Below, one piece after another: positions 35,921 to 48,146 of a stretch of DNA of 64,000 nt; positions within the stretch are counted from its first letter, which is position 1, and each line of letters starts with the position of its first letter. The translations under genes were made by a program, and so were the position numbers. Source of the stretch: Lunularia cruciata (lineage: Eukaryota > Streptophyta > Marchantiopsida > Lunulariales > Lunulariaceae); contig OX419757.1 in assembly GCA_948567375.1 (NCBI GenBank), positions 7,440,001 to 7,504,000 on the forward strand. The letters are read 5' to 3'. The notes under the pieces are model-generated. The model worked only from the letters and a program-made list of their open reading frames with translations. It did not search any database and was not told where the DNA came from.

Positions 35921-38900
35921 ACTACTCCTTCTTTCATCATCTCCATGAATAAGGGTTGAGTATCCTCTAGTTGGTGCAATGCCTTTAGCTGGTCCTCTTC
36001 CATCTGCTTTGATTAATTACTCCATTCAGCCTTTTGGTCTTCAAGCACTTGGAGACTTTTTGTATGCTTGACTCTCTCTTCATCTACCTCCTTGGTGACA
36101 CATTTTGATTGCATTGATACCTCCTTTTCGTACTCTTGCATTTGTATCTCCAAAGTCACTACTTGGTCATATTTCTCCTTCAAAGCACTTTGAGTGCTCT
36201 CTACCTCCTAGCACTTGTTGTGAAGTTATTCTTTGGCTTCCTTTTTAATTGGTCAAACTTGAGGTGGAGTCCCTTCCAATCCCCTTTAAACCTTTGGGTC
36301 TTGGTTGCATGATTATCTTATTCATTCTCTATTGTGGCACTTTTTTTCTAGAGTTCTTTGTTCTCCTGCAACAAGGTACTTACCTTTGAAGCCTTTGCCT
36401 TGTACAAGTCTCTGGCCTTTGCTACTCTGTCTTTCAATAGATCTTCTTTGGCCTTTCAAGTGTAGACTTTCTTATGCATAACTTTGATCAATGTGGTGTA
36501 GTCTACCATATTAGGGCACTTGGAGTAGCTACACCTCCATCAATTGTAGTATACTCCTAACTAAATGAATGAAGAAGCTCAATCCTTCTTGCACTTGCAC
36601 TAACTTGGAACTTGTTGGTACCTCTTGCACTTTGATTTGCACTTCATGTGCAACCTTTGGAAGATTTTATATTGTGATTGATCTCAAAGTTCAATCACAA
36701 TGTTAAAATCCTCTTCTTCTTTGGCATTGTTTGTGATGCAATCTTCTTCTTCTATGTAATCCTCAACCTTCTTCTTTCTTCCTGGCCAAAGTTCTTGGTC
36801 CTTTGAGCACTCAACCTGATCTTGAATCTCCACTGGCTTCTTCTTCCTCCACAACTAGACTCAATGGTGCATGTTTTGGCATTGCCACTTCTTCCATCAA
36901 GAGCTCTTCTTAAACTATAGGCCACTTATCCATATCTTGGTCGTGCACATGCAAAATAAAATAAGCATCTTCCCTTGTTTTTTCTTCCTCATCTTTGTCT
37001 TCTTGAAGGGGAAGTCAATCCTTGCAGAGTGGAGGATCCTTACTCCTCTTTGTCATCATCTTTGTTTACTTTAGTGTCCTTGGCCTCAGACTCTAATTGG
37101 ATACTTCAACAACTTGTGCATTGTCCCTTGAATTTTTTGTTGGAGGAAGTGGCTTTGTCTTTGAAGTGGTGTTCTTCTTCTTTAGAACCTTTAGCAAAGC
37201 CAATTCTTCATGTTTAGGCATGAATTGGCTTGTCTTTGCAAACTTAGCATTGGCAAACCAATACTTGGCAATCTAGGTGGATCTTTTAGGTTGTGATTCA
37301 AAATAACCTATAGGATGGAAAATGTGTGACACATCTCTTTCTCTCATCCTTTGTTAGTAGATTGGTCCCCATGTAACAATGCATAGCAAAAGGAGCAATG
37401 TAAATAGCACCTTGTTTATCCTCAAAGTCTCAAGCATTGCCTATCAAACATTTCTACCCAATCTACAGGCTCTTTTGAATACATGTAATTGAAGAACATT
37501 GCCTAGATATCGATCAAGTAGGTGGTTCTTTTTTGTTTAAAAAGCTTCATAACTATTTCTACAATGGCTCCATGTGTAGGTCCCACTACCAAGTCACACT
37601 CTACCTATTGTTCTTGGAATGTTTGCTATTGAAGTGGCTCTTGACTTTGGGAGAAATTTCCTCATCTACAAATTTGCTATCTATGGTCATTGCTCCTACA
37701 ACCCCAGCATTTGGGATGTGTATAATTTGCCATGATCCTGCATCCCAATTCAGTTGGTTACCTCTCATTCCCCTTGATTTTTTCTCTTGTTTTCTCCTCA
37801 TCTCATGGATCACATAGAAATCTTAGGACTCCCAATTCCAGAGAAGAAACCTCAAGTGCTTACTCCTAATCATGTCTATTCTACACCACACTACCAATTG
37901 GTTGATAAAAAGGGATCTAAGGATGACCTCAAGTGCCTTCTTGTTAGTTTTTGGAGTGACTACCATGGCTCTTGCACACAAAAGACTATCACAAATTTAT
38001 TGATATACTACACTTAGTACCTCACTTCACTTCAAGTACCCAAAGTCACATAGAAAGCTACTCTCAAAACAACTCTCAATAACTCACTTCCTCATAATTG
38101 CAAGAGATTATTTGATCAGCTAAGAAGGCAGATGGATTTGCAAAGTGTCACTACTAGCAAGGCACTTCAATTTATACATTCAATTCTTAGTCACTATTCA
38201 ATACTTTGGCAATTATAAAGCAAGTGGACAGTTCCCATTACATAAGCAAAGGCCTTGATATTGTTATCCTTGGTGAGGGGTCACCTTCTCACATGCCAAA
38301 GCTTCACTCCTAATCACTTTTTCCCATGCCATGCTTGCTTGCCAAGTGCCAATGGTTATCTTGTAGGGAACATGCCTTAGCAGCATGTTCAAATTGCACA
38401 ACACTTAAGTTTGAGTGCCAATGTAGCACTTGGCACTTGGGCCTATATGCCTCATTTAATAGCACTTCAAGTGCTATTCTCCTACAAGCACTTTGTATGA
38501 TTCTATAACACTCCAAATGTTGTTCACTCCTTAGGCACTCAGGATGATTCTCTACCTCTCTAAGTGCTTCTTATCTCCTTAATGATACAACTTTGCTTGC
38601 CACCTTGATACTTGGCCATGTAATTCATTTGACTTCTAGACTTATCCTTCTTATTTGAATTTAGGATCATCCTACATCATTCCATGTATTGAACATCCTA
38701 CAAGTAGAATAACATGCAAGTACTTAGAAATATCCTTCATTACTTTGAGTGCTTCTCCCATCCTAGCTTCTAAGATCATGCCTTTGAGTACCTCTCGATT
38801 GAGGCACTTATTTGAGTAACTATAACATTTCTAGTGATTTTGAGTGCTTCTTCCATCCTAGTTTCCAAGGTCATGCCTTCAAGTACCTCTCTATTTGAGG

Positions 38901-38998
38901 TAGTTCTCCATGTAACTATGACATTTCTAGTGGTTCTCTAGCACTTAAGCCTAGTCTGATCAACAAAAGAAATTTTTTGAAGAAATGGGAGCACCATA
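35921..38998 (-). pseudogene. 5' part of element E with coiled-coil protein remnant
   Basis: Minus-strand coding remnant. A 70-codon frame (37,813-37,601) precedes EPVDWVEMF and the APFAM/TNLLTKDERE segment, then a Lys/Glu-rich stretch and a coiled coil ending at the copy C insertion. Between 38.0 and 39.0 kb I see only sequence likely to be the 5' non-coding end of the element. Confidence 0.45.
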
Positions 38999-40594
38999 GT
39001 GGTACATAGGTGACAAAGTAATAAAGTCTAGAAGCTTATCCTCAAAATAGTCTCCTAGTGGTACAAAGGCTCCACTCCAAGCATGTTGCACCAACCTATT
39101 CATATGATGCTACAACTCCTCATCAAAACTCCATTGTGGAACATCCAAGGTGGATGGAACACCCCACTTGTACTCCAAAGTTAAGTGATCTCTTTGGGTA
39201 CTAGAGTATTCTTTGCATGGGCATTCCCCTCTAATAACTCACTAGCTCAAATAATAGAACCACTAAAAGCTTACTATTGAGATTGATGCCATGGTCCTTG
39301 ACTTTAGTGATCTAAGACTACCACTACTAAAGCGTCCTGGTAGGCAACATACACATCCTTCACCTTACTACCAACTTGGCCAATAGGAAGATGTCTCCTC
39401 TCAATAATCAATGCTAAAACCCATAAGTATAACATTTCTCCACCAATTAGCACATCATATGACTCTATTATTGTCAAAATGGCATGAGCTCTCACCACAA
39501 AACTATCAATCTGATTACTAAATTGAAACTTAACAATGAGCTCCCCACATATGATATATTGTGTAGAACCACTTCCTTGAGATGTTTGGATCTAAAATAG
39601 ACACCTTGCCACATTGGTTTTGTAGCCCAAGACCAACAACTACAACCTTCCCCAACATAAGCGTATGTGTAATATGGTCTATTAAGACCTCTATGGTGTA
39701 TAGACCTTCCTTGAAGGTCTGAATAAACTGAAATTCTTGCTCTTATTGTCCAATAGGACAATAAGCATCCCAACTCCAAGTGTAAACTAAGCTCATTCAA
39801 ATGTAGATCTAGTTGGTAACTCTTCCAACCTATCAATTACTACTTGCCACAAGCTATTGGTAGCTAAACTGATCCTATGATCCTCAACCAAGTTGGCTCC
39901 ACCATCAACCACCTTTTCTCTACAAGCAAGAACCACACCATCTCTACTCTCACAAAGTGTGGTAGCCAACCAAAAAATTGAAATTGGGCCAATTCCCAAT
40001 GTAAATATATCATTGGTTGAGAACAAAGGGGCTTTCATAATCAACCAAGCCACTCCCAACTTTGTACTAGCATAGTCTTTATAGAAGTAGGTGGTTATTT
40101 TGTATCCAGTCCATCATACACTCCATCACCACCTATCACACTTGCACTAGGACATGTAGGAGCCATGGATGTTGTATGTAGTGCTTTAGAAAGTGTGAAA
40201 GATTAGGGAAGCTTTACCTATCTACCAACCTCTCTTCTTTGTGGATCCAACTATATTAATGCTCTTATAGACTCAAGAGCACACACTACACTTTTAGTCA
40301 CAACAAAATATGTATCTATGCTTCTCCTCATATAAAGTCAAGGATATCTCTATCACCAACATATGAAGTGGAAACCTTAACACTTGAATCTGATCTTCTC
40401 TAAGCTATAGGCATGCTAGCTAATCTTTGCTCCAATTTCTCAATCCAAGTAGCCATAGTTGTATCAAAAGCAAGGGTTGGTATTACCCTACTAGGTGTAG
40501 GTCCTCTACCACCACCTTGTCCTCCATGACTTGAGGTTCCTCTACCACTTGCCATAACAACCCTACCACTCCATAACTCTAGGTAGAGGTCAAA

Positions 40595-40636
40595 GCATTG
40601 ATCCCTAGTATGACCAAATTTGTGGCAATGGTCACA
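40595..40636 (-). other. CCHC zinc knuckle of the gag-like relic
   Basis: The minus strand reads CDHCHKFGHTRDQC, a canonical C-x2-C-x4-H-x4-C motif. A CGGLHHKREC segment precedes it and may be a degenerate second knuckle. Confidence 0.85.
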
Positions 40637-41800
40637 TTGTCTTTGAATTGGCTGTGATGCTCCAAAGGTACCATGCTCACTACCTTGAGTGCACTCTCTC
40701 TTGTGGTGAAGTCCACCACAAGTCTAACAAGCAACACCACTACTCCTTGGTTGCTAAAAAATTAAGATAAGATTCTAGATGCACTGGACCCTCCACTTGC
40801 TCCATATGATTTGGACCATCTGCTTTATCCACAAAAGCCAACATGGTGTGGGGCACTTTGGAAGAAGTAACAATTGTAGATCAGGTCTCTCTACAAAATC
40901 TAGATATCACCACTCTCTTCTCCATCATGTTGAGCTCAATGCGCTCTGTCAAACTAAAGTCCACCACCAAAGTTGGTGAGGTAGTTTGCAACAATGTAGC
41001 GTCATGTAGTTTATGTTGTAGCTCCTTGTCCAATATCCAATACTAGAACTAGTCTATTGGGGCCTCAATAACTCCTTAATTGAAATAGATAAGCCATCTT
41101 ATCCAAGTGTATGCCCCATGTAGGCTCTCTCTAGCTTTCTATTAAAACTCTTGCAAGCTTTTTAGCTTATCAATCTACACTCCTTGGTCATTTTGCCTCA
41201 AGCATTAGAAGTAGACCTCAGAATTAAACCTTGGTATTGCACCAATTTCTTGCAACAATACATCCACTTGTAGTAGCACCATCTCCAACTAGTGCACTCC
41301 CATTGGATACACCAATACTATTAGAGCTAGAACTTGTGATTATTACTAATCTACCTCTAGAAATTGAGCATGAAGTGATGAACATGTAGTTCAAAGAGCA
41401 ATATTATTTCCATAGTTCAATCTTCTCCAAGTGAACTCTCTTGAACTTATGGCAGTCATCCATTGGTGGACCTTCCAAGCATCAGAACAACCCCTCCATG
41501 CCATGAAGAGTGCGGACAAAGTTAGGTTCCACATCTACTACAAATCATACCAACTATCAAACCCTTGGATGAAATTATCTAGCTCAATGGTACCCACTAT
41601 ACCAAAGTAGCACTTGAGGCCTATAGAAACGCCAAAATTTTTCATCAATTTCATTAAGTCCATGTCCCACAACAATGGTTGCACATTGTGTTTCCACAAT
41701 GTGCACTCTCAATTGCATTGATTCTTGTGTCAAACTCCAAACCAAAATCAATCTCTTCACTAATTGGTACCTCAAACACTAGTTGATGTTCTATAAACTT

Positions 41801-41805
41801 ACTAT
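41801..41805. repeat. probable target-site duplication of the chromovirus, left
   Basis: ACTAT precedes the 5' LTR. ACTAT also occurs at 50,505-50,509 at the end of the 3' LTR. Confidence 0.55.
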
Positions 41806-42368
41806 TGTAATACCAATAGTTAGATAGATTATCTAGAGGTGAAAATTGGCTTGGTAACATCTAGAAGGATGTTGTGTAGGATGGGATAACTAGATCAGAT
41901 AGAGGTATCACCAAAAGAGTACTGCTACTAATAGGGTAGAAGTAGAAAATAGCCTAAAAACTTTAGAGCCAATTTTAGAGGCTTAAACGGATGAATTAGG
42001 CCTAAAAAATGGAAAGATTCCCCCATAGAGAATAGCCTTGCCTACTCCTCCCATTTTTTTCTCATACCTCACCCACATGATTATGAGCTTCCTACAAGAA
42101 GATCCCTTAAAGATTCCATCTAGTTAAACCTATTTGACCAACTAGATAGGACAAGGACTGACTTTTCACCCATCAAGGCAACTAATCTAAGGGTAGAGCT
42201 CATTGACATGTTACCAATCCATGTATCTTATCCAAGGGTGGAGCTTCTTTGGAGGGAGTCCTCTTTGATATATAATAAAGAGCAAGTGCTCCTTTGGGGC
42301 ATTGGAAGATTGAGTGTAAAACTTGTGTTTTCTCTCTTGTATGGTTCTCTTGTCCTCAAAGTATTACA
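41806..42368 (+). mobile_element. 5' LTR of the Ty3/gypsy chromovirus
   Basis: Begins TGTAATACC and ends TATTACA, about 563 bp. It matches 49,930-50,504 over its whole length with many substitutions and small indels, so the element is old. A primer-binding site follows immediately. Confidence 0.85.
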
Positions 42369-42369
42369 A

Positions 42370-42384
42370 TGGTATTAGAGCAGG
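42370..42384 (+). other. primer-binding site (initiator-Met tRNA type)
   Basis: TGGTATTAGAGCAGG lies 1 bp after the 5' LTR. It is one transition away from TGGTATCAGAGC, the common plant PBS complementary to the 3' end of initiator methionine tRNA. Confidence 0.85.
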
Positions 42385-42975
42385 TGTTTTAATCCAAGAG
42401 AGTGGATCACCCTTCTTGGAGAACACAAGCTATTGAAATTGAGTAATTTGAGGGAAGAAATGTAGTGCAATTGCTAGACTTGGGAAGTTTTAAAGAGCAG
42501 ATGGGATGGAGGTACCAAGAGGTTAATTTCTTGCACCTAGCTTCCCATTCTTGAATCCATTCCACATCAAAATTATGTACATCTAGCGTGTGAAAATAAG
42601 AGTATCTCTTGTTTATCACTTTGGAGTAGAATTCATGGACAGAGTGATGAATTCACCAAACCCGATGATTCTCCATGTGGTGGTATACAATAGATAGTGG
42701 GATTTGACCATCTATATTTTTTTATGATGTTATGGATCTGAATGTACCAAATCCTCACCCTTTCAACATGGAAGTAGAAATCCATTATGTGGTTGACCAA
42801 AAGTGATGTTTAGGGATTTTGTAGTCCACAATTTTGGTGAGGGATATTATCAATGAGTGATAGCCTGTAAGGTCCCAATAGTAGTTCCAATAGTTTGTGC
42901 TCCCTTCTCAAGTGATCATTCTAACACTCTATTGAAGAAGGAAGTAGCAATTGAACATTGACATGTGTAGGAATC

Positions 42976-43617
42976 ATGGATCCATAGTTGCAAGAGTTGA
43001 TGCAAGGAATGCAAGGGATGTTGAATGAGTTTCATGAAATCAAGATGACCATGGAGGAATTGCAAATTCAAATACATATTGTCAATAACAATCAAGTAAT
43101 GCAAGAAGAGGAGCCATCTCAACAACCAACACTAGTGATCAAAGTACTTGGAGAGTTACTCATTCTTGATGACACCAATTGCAATCAACAACCAAGCCAT
43201 ATTGTTCCTACAAATGAAAAAGAGATGCAACATTGAGCCTTACAGGGGACACATTCCATGGGAGCAGTGGAAAATTGGATTTCAAGAATGGATTGATACC
43301 ATTAATTGTTCATAGCGGAGATCACTAATCATTTTGTAGGTGTGTTTGCATGTGGGTACTTGATTGATGAAGCCCTCACATGGTATGATTCTTAGGAATG
43401 ATCATTGTTGGTAGGAGGAAGGGAGGTCACTTGGACAACCCTACAAGAAGGGCTGCTCAAGAATTTCCATTTTGTGGATCTCATGCAATGGCCCAAACTA
43501 GACTCTGGGCTTGAAGTAGAAGAATTGCATACAAAAGTACATGGAGACATTCTTGATCTGCACGTTTCGATAACCAATATGAGTCCAACTAAAGCTCTTG
43601 GCAATTTCGAAGTGGAT
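42976..43617 (+). pseudogene. gag of the chromovirus
   Basis: ATG at 42,976 is followed by a stop three codons later, after which LQELMQGMQGMLNEFHEIKMT begins a coiled-coil-like N-terminus. Later parts include WISRMD, ALTWYDS and a GREVTWTTLQEGLLKNF segment, the usual W-x-x-L...F pattern of retrotransposon gag. At least four stops interrupt it. Confidence 0.7.
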
Positions 43618-44155
43618 TAAAGAGCAGATTTGCCAAGAGGTAATGGTGCAAAATCCTTGTATTGTTTTTGAAGCCATTGCCTACTCTTAAAGAATAGCAA
43701 GGGCACTTGGAGGAGGTGAAGCAAAAACATTGTTGTAAAACTCTTGGGCTAAGACACATCATTTTGGTGGAACAATTCTTATGGAATTGGGCAAAATTTG
43801 GTTCCAAGGCCAAGGACCAAGACTCCTCCAAGGAGAATAAGGATAGGTCAAAGACAGGAGAGAAAGAGTCCCACAAGGAGAAGGGGCTCAAGTAGAACAA
43901 TGATGATGTTATAGTTTTGGCCAAATTGGGCACATAGTCATCAATTGTTTTGCTTATCATCTTAGAGGCCTTGACTTCCATACAAGCAACCTTTGAATCA
44001 CATGGAGAGACATATTGAAGAAGATGATATAGAAACCACATCGGAAAATGAAAATCACTAATAAATGTACCTTACACCTTATTGGCTCAATGAAGAAGAG
44101 TAAAAGCAGAGGGAGGAAGAGGACAAGTGTGAAAGATAGAGGAAGACAAATGCAC

Positions 44156-44386
44156 AATAAAATGTTATATGGAATGCTTAAAGGCAATCCGGTGATAATA
44201 TTGATAGACCTTGGATCAATAGAGAATTTCTTGTCTTTCTCTATTGCAATAAGGTTGGAGATGGAACTAAAGAAAGATGAGAACAATGAAGTATTGTTAC
44301 CTAATGGTCAGATAGAGAGGATTGAGTCATTACCTAGAAAGGTAATACTCTCTATAGGTGAGTATCAAGAAGTAATTGAGTGGTGA
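44156..44386 (+). pseudogene. aspartic protease of the chromovirus
   Basis: GNPVIILIDLGSIENFLS corresponds to the retropepsin active site, normally D-S/T-G; here the Ser/Thr is replaced by Leu (DLG). Downstream LPNGQIERIESLPRKVIL matches the usual flap-side region. The zinc knuckle expected between gag and protease is degraded. It ends in a stop after EVIEW. Confidence 0.65.
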
Positions 44387-44779
44387 GTGATATAGTTAGC
44401 TCATTATGATGCAATCTTAGGTATGTCGTGGATGGAGCACTACAACCCCATGGTGGATTGGAGAAAGAAAGTAGTGAAAACTAGTCAATGGAAGATCTTT
44501 GGGGTTAAAAAAAGATCACAAAGGCAAGTGTTGCCTCTGTATGTCATGAAGATCACATCTATTGGTAAGATAAATAGATAGATGTTTCATGAGGTTAGTA
44601 AGAGAAGTCCAGAGTGCCTAACATAATGGATAAATTCTTGAAAAATTGAAAGATGTGGTCAATGAGTTCCAAAATGTCTTTTTGGATGAATTACTTGTAG
44701 GTTTACCACCAAAAACAAGAGTGGATCATAGAACTAAGACACTTCTTGGGAAGACACCTCCTTGTAAGGCCCCATCTTG

Positions 44780-45240
44780 ATTATCACCTCATGAGCTGGA
44801 GGAGTGTAAGGCTCAAATCAAGGATATGTTGCAGAAGAGGTATAGCCAACCTAGCTTATCACCATATGGTACTCCTATATTGTTTATGAAGAAGAAGGAC
44901 GGAACAATGCGCATGTGCATTGAATACCGAGGATTGAATCAACAAACAATGAAGAACAAATATCCATTACCTTGCATGGATGACTTGTTTGAACAACTCA
45001 ATGGGGCAAGGCACTTCACCAAACTTGATTTGTGGAGCAATTACAACCAAATTAGGATTGCAAAAGAAGAAATACAAAAAATAGCCTTTATAACAAGGTA
45101 TGGTCACTTTGATACTTGGTGATGCCGTTTGGCATCACCAATGCTCCAGCCATTTTCATGAGTTTGATGGATGATGTATTTCATTTTTACTTGGATAAAT
45201 CCAATATCATCTTTGTTGATGACATCGTAGTCTACAATAC
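44780..45240 (+). pseudogene. reverse transcriptase of the chromovirus
   Basis: Conserved RT blocks are visible in order: [56 protein letters not shown], then after a frameshift near 45,120 MPFGITNAPAIFMSLMDDVF and the catalytic FVDDIVVY (Phe in place of the usual Tyr). Both catalytic Asp residues remain. The frameshift and stops make it inactive. Confidence 0.9.
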
Positions 45241-45385
45241 GATGATCACAAAGCACAAGCTACATCTGTGAGAAGTCCTCTAGATTTTGTGACAAAATCA
45301 ATTGTATGCATAAGTCTCAAAGTGAGAGTTTGGCAAATCTGATGTAGACTACTTAGGGCATAGAGTAAATGCAAAAGGTATCTAA

Positions 45386-45990
45386 GTGCTAATAGACAAA
45401 ATAGAGGTCATTAAAAAATGGGGTGCTCCAAAAGATCAAACTCAACTCACGAGTTTCTTGGGACTGATAGGGTTTTATTGTCAATTTATCAAGGACTTCT
45501 CCAAGATTGCACAACCTTTAATAGCACTATTGGGCAAGGGGAAGAAGTGGATATGGAGAATTGCACAAAAATTGGCCTTTCAAGAGTTGAAAGATATATC
45601 ACTACATGCACTTATATGATCCAAAACATCCAATCAAGATGGCTACAAATGCATCAAGTGTAGCAATAAGAGCAGTCCTACAACAAGAGTGGCAAGATGG
45701 ATGACATCTAAATGTATATTGTAATTTGTTACCGGTAGAATGCAATTATCACACCACCAAATGAGAAGAGTTGGCTATTGTCCTTGCAACCAAGCATTAG
45801 AAGCACTATCTAGGTGAGAAGGCATTTGTGGTAGAGATAGACCAAAAACCTCTAGTATACCTCAAGACACAAAAAGATCTTTCTTGTCAATAGATTAAGT
45901 GGGTAGAGTGGAGATAACAATTCAACATGACAATCAGATATGTGAAAGGCAAGAAGCAACTTGTAGATGCATTCACTCGGATGCCTATGG
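45386..45990 (+). pseudogene. RT connection and RNase H region of the chromovirus
   Basis: VIKKWGAPKDQTQLTSFLGL, GFYCQFIKDFSKIAQPL and FQELKD are the standard region after the RT. The RNase H start reads ATNASSVAIRAVLQQ; the first catalytic Asp normally found in DASxxxxGxVL is replaced by Asn. Several stops follow. Confidence 0.75.
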
Positions 45991-46149
45991 TAAACAATTT
46001 GGTGGTGGAAGTCAAGATGAACCTTGAATTCTGACCAAGGATTCTTGCTGCTACAAAAACTGATCCATAGATTGTAGGTGTTCAATCATCCAAAGGCATC
46101 ACCAACATCCAAGAACTCACTATCCATGATGTCAGGTTATGGATCCCGG

Positions 46150-47680
46150 ATGCCATGGATCTAACATCACAAAACCACCAGAACTACCATCTTAGCAAAA
46201 TGTCATGATTTTTCCATTGTAGGTCATGTTGGAGTGGACAAGACCTTGGATGCAATCAAATGCCACTATTATTGGCCCAAGATGAGCAACAATGTGATGG
46301 AATATGTTTAAAGTTGCCTACTTTATCAACAAAATAAGGCTTCTAATCAAGCTCTCATAGGACTCCTCCAACCTCTTCCCACTCCTACACAATGTTGGGA
46401 ATAGGTAAGCATAGATCTGGTTTGTGAATTGCCCAAGAATACCTCTAGGTTTGACTCCATTATAGTCTTTGTCGACCAACTCAACAAAATGATTCATATG
46501 CATCCTACCAGCAAGGATGTGACTGCATTGCAACTAGCTCAATTGTACGTAGATACAATCTTCTCTCATCATGGCCTATCTTGAGTACTCACTCATAGAT
46601 AGAGGCACTCAATTCACTAGTTTGTTTGGAGAACACTCTTTGGGTCTTCAAAACACTTCAAAACACTCTTTCGGTCCTCAAAACCAAATTGGCCATATCC
46701 TACGAGCTGGCATGTCTCTTACTCACAATGAACCTCTAATTGCTAGTATGGAAATGCATCATGGACTAAGAAGGCAAAGAATTCCAACTCCATCATACTT
46801 TTCCAAGGCTAACACTCCAAGACTCAAGCCATTGCTTACTAGAGAACTCAATGAGAGAGAGATAGTTGCAAATGAAAGGATGATGAGTACCTTATCACCC
46901 CTTGTTTATAAACTTGTGAAATATTTATGCAATAAAGTTACTATTTACCATAATAACTCAAGTTACTAAGCTAAAAGTCAAGTAAAGTCAAAAAGTATAA
47001 AGGAATATTCATCCACATGAGCATATTCCACTAAGCATGTGATCTTATCTTGACCAAACCACTAAGTCAAGCCTTCTTTCACATGACTATCCTTGGATTA
47101 TAGAAAAATCCAAAACAAAAAGGCTTACAGGCTGAATAGTTCTCAACTCCTTCCTCAAAGCCAAACACCTAGGAATAATACCAAGTCAACACACTAGAAT
47201 CCAAAACATTGGTGCTCATCTTTTCTACTTCCTCTAAAGTAAGGTCCCCACTATCTTAGCTATGACTAACTTTAGCTAATCATAATTAATGTTAAACCAT
47301 CCTTTATCTCTATATAACTAATATATCTCAAGTACTTGTAATACCAAACTAAATATCACAATACCACACACATGCAAATTTGGGTGTTACAATCCATAGC
47401 TTACTATCCTCAGACTGATGGACAAATATAAAGGGCAAATGGCACTACTGAGGACATGCTTTGGGGCTTTACTTTGGATGAGCAAGAGAGGTGGGGCACC
47501 TTTTTCCCATTGGTGGAATTGCTTTGCTTACAACAATTTTGTGAATGCCTCCACACAAGTCACACCATTCTTCCTCATGTATAGAGAGCATCCTTTCACA
47601 CCTTCAAGCTTGATGAAGGTCCATCCGGTGGCTACCAAGGTTGACACATTAATCACTTTTGTGTCTAGAATCCAATAAGG
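46150..47680 (+). pseudogene. integrase of the chromovirus, split by an LTR
   Basis: The HHCC-type zinc region reads HDFSIVGHVGVDKT then CLLYQQNK, where the last Cys of C-x2-C is Tyr. The catalytic core has SIDLVCELPKN and, after a frameshift, LIDRGTQFTSLF, so two acidic residues remain. Then the coding sequence is interrupted by a solo LTR (46,700-47,391) and resumes SIAYYPQTDGQ on the other side. It continues to about 47,680. Confidence 0.8.
46700..47391 (-). mobile_element. solo LTR inserted in the chromovirus integrase
   Basis: Inverted copy of the solo LTR at 21,974-22,664, with the same length of about 690 bp. It lies between ...KLAIS and IAYYPQTDG of the integrase; removing it restores the frame. 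The flanking bases ATCC/ATCC suggest a short, damaged target duplication. Its right end reads GGGTGTTACA (TGTAACACCC on its own strand). Confidence 0.75.
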
Positions 47681-47756
47681 TGTGGAGAATGCCAAGCACA
47701 AGTTGCAAATTGCCCAAAATTGGCATAAGTAGTATGCAAATGCACACCACCAACAC

Positions 47757-48010
47757 ATGGAGTTCAATGTGGGAGATCAAGTTTGGTTATTAACCACCAA
47801 CCTCAAGTTAGTTGGCCCTCATAAGCTCAAACCTCATTTTATTGGACCTTTCTCCATTCTTCATCAAATCGGCACAATGGCCTATCACCTCAAGCTTCCA
47901 CCACACATAAAGATCCATTTAGTATTTCATGTTTCCTTCTATGCAAATATGCACCTTGACCGCCCTTCTTTTCTTCCATCCAAGAAATTTGACCTTGCCC
48001 AACCCTCATG
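47757..48010 (+). pseudogene. integrase C-terminal domain of the chromovirus
   Basis: FNVGDQVWLLTTNLK, LKPHFIGPFSI, AYHLKLPP and IHLVFHVS match the GPY/F-type C-terminal domain of Ty3/gypsy integrases. The reading frame stays open over this region. Confidence 0.85.
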
Positions 48011-48146
48011 GATGACACGAACGAATATGAAGTCAAACACATTCTCTAGAAATGCATCCATGGCACTTTTCATCCATGTGTTGACTATCTTATACATTGG
48101 AAAGAGTACCCATTGTATGAGGTAACATGAGAGCTAGGAGCAAACT
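48011..48146 (+). pseudogene. chromodomain of the integrase, cut by copy D
   Basis: The frame reads EYEVKHIL, a stop, then KCIHGTFHPCVDYLIHWKEY and PLYEVT, a stop (TGA where TGG/Trp is expected) and ELGAN. This is the E-V-x-x-I-L...Y-L-x-x-W-x-x-Y pattern of chromodomains, placing the element among chromoviruses. Copy D of the pol-less family inserts right after it. Confidence 0.8.
48142..48146. repeat. 5-bp target-site duplication of copy D, left
   Basis: AAACT; the right flank at 49,835-49,839 is CAACT, 4 of 5 identical. The chromovirus sequence continues on both sides. Confidence 0.6.

Larger units (their letters stand above)
23283..38998 (-). mobile_element. host element E of the coiled-coil family, split by two insertions
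   Basis: Its three parts are 23,283-23,904, 31,445-32,195 and 35,921-38,998, about 4.45 kb once the insertions are removed. The left end reads TGTGACAAC and the right end GGGAGCACCATA, close to the family termini. On the minus strand it codes for the same protein family. Near 37,480-37,450 it reads EPVDWVEMF (the W-x-x-M/F motif). Near 37,410-37,350 it reads YIAPFAM...GTNLLTKDERE. Coiled-coil sequence follows at 36.3-35.9 kb and resumes (HLETKHHELKMQV) left of copy C, which supports continuity across that insertion. No target duplication is evident at its outer ends, so those ends are tentative. Confidence 0.5.
38999..41805 (-). pseudogene. gag-like retroelement relic with zinc knuckle
   Basis: Broken minus-strand coding. 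A zinc knuckle lies at 40,595-40,636, followed downstream by a Gly/Arg-rich stretch (ASGRGTSSHGGQGGGRG) and TMATWIEKLEQRLASM. Upstream pieces near 41.5-41.4 kb are gag-like. The open frames at 40,059-39,304 have no clear domain. No LTR pair or RT was found, and the chromovirus begins immediately to the right. Confidence 0.5.

Noticed and set aside
39740-39770. 9-bp hairpin TTATTGTCC / GGACAATAA
   Set aside because: Short arms in AT-rich DNA; expected by chance in a window of this size.
40250-40330. Plus-strand INALIDSRAHTTL resembling a retropepsin site
   Set aside because: The active-site Gly is Arg, and the zinc knuckle and gag-like coding next to it are on the opposite strand, so a chance match or an unrelated relic is more likely.
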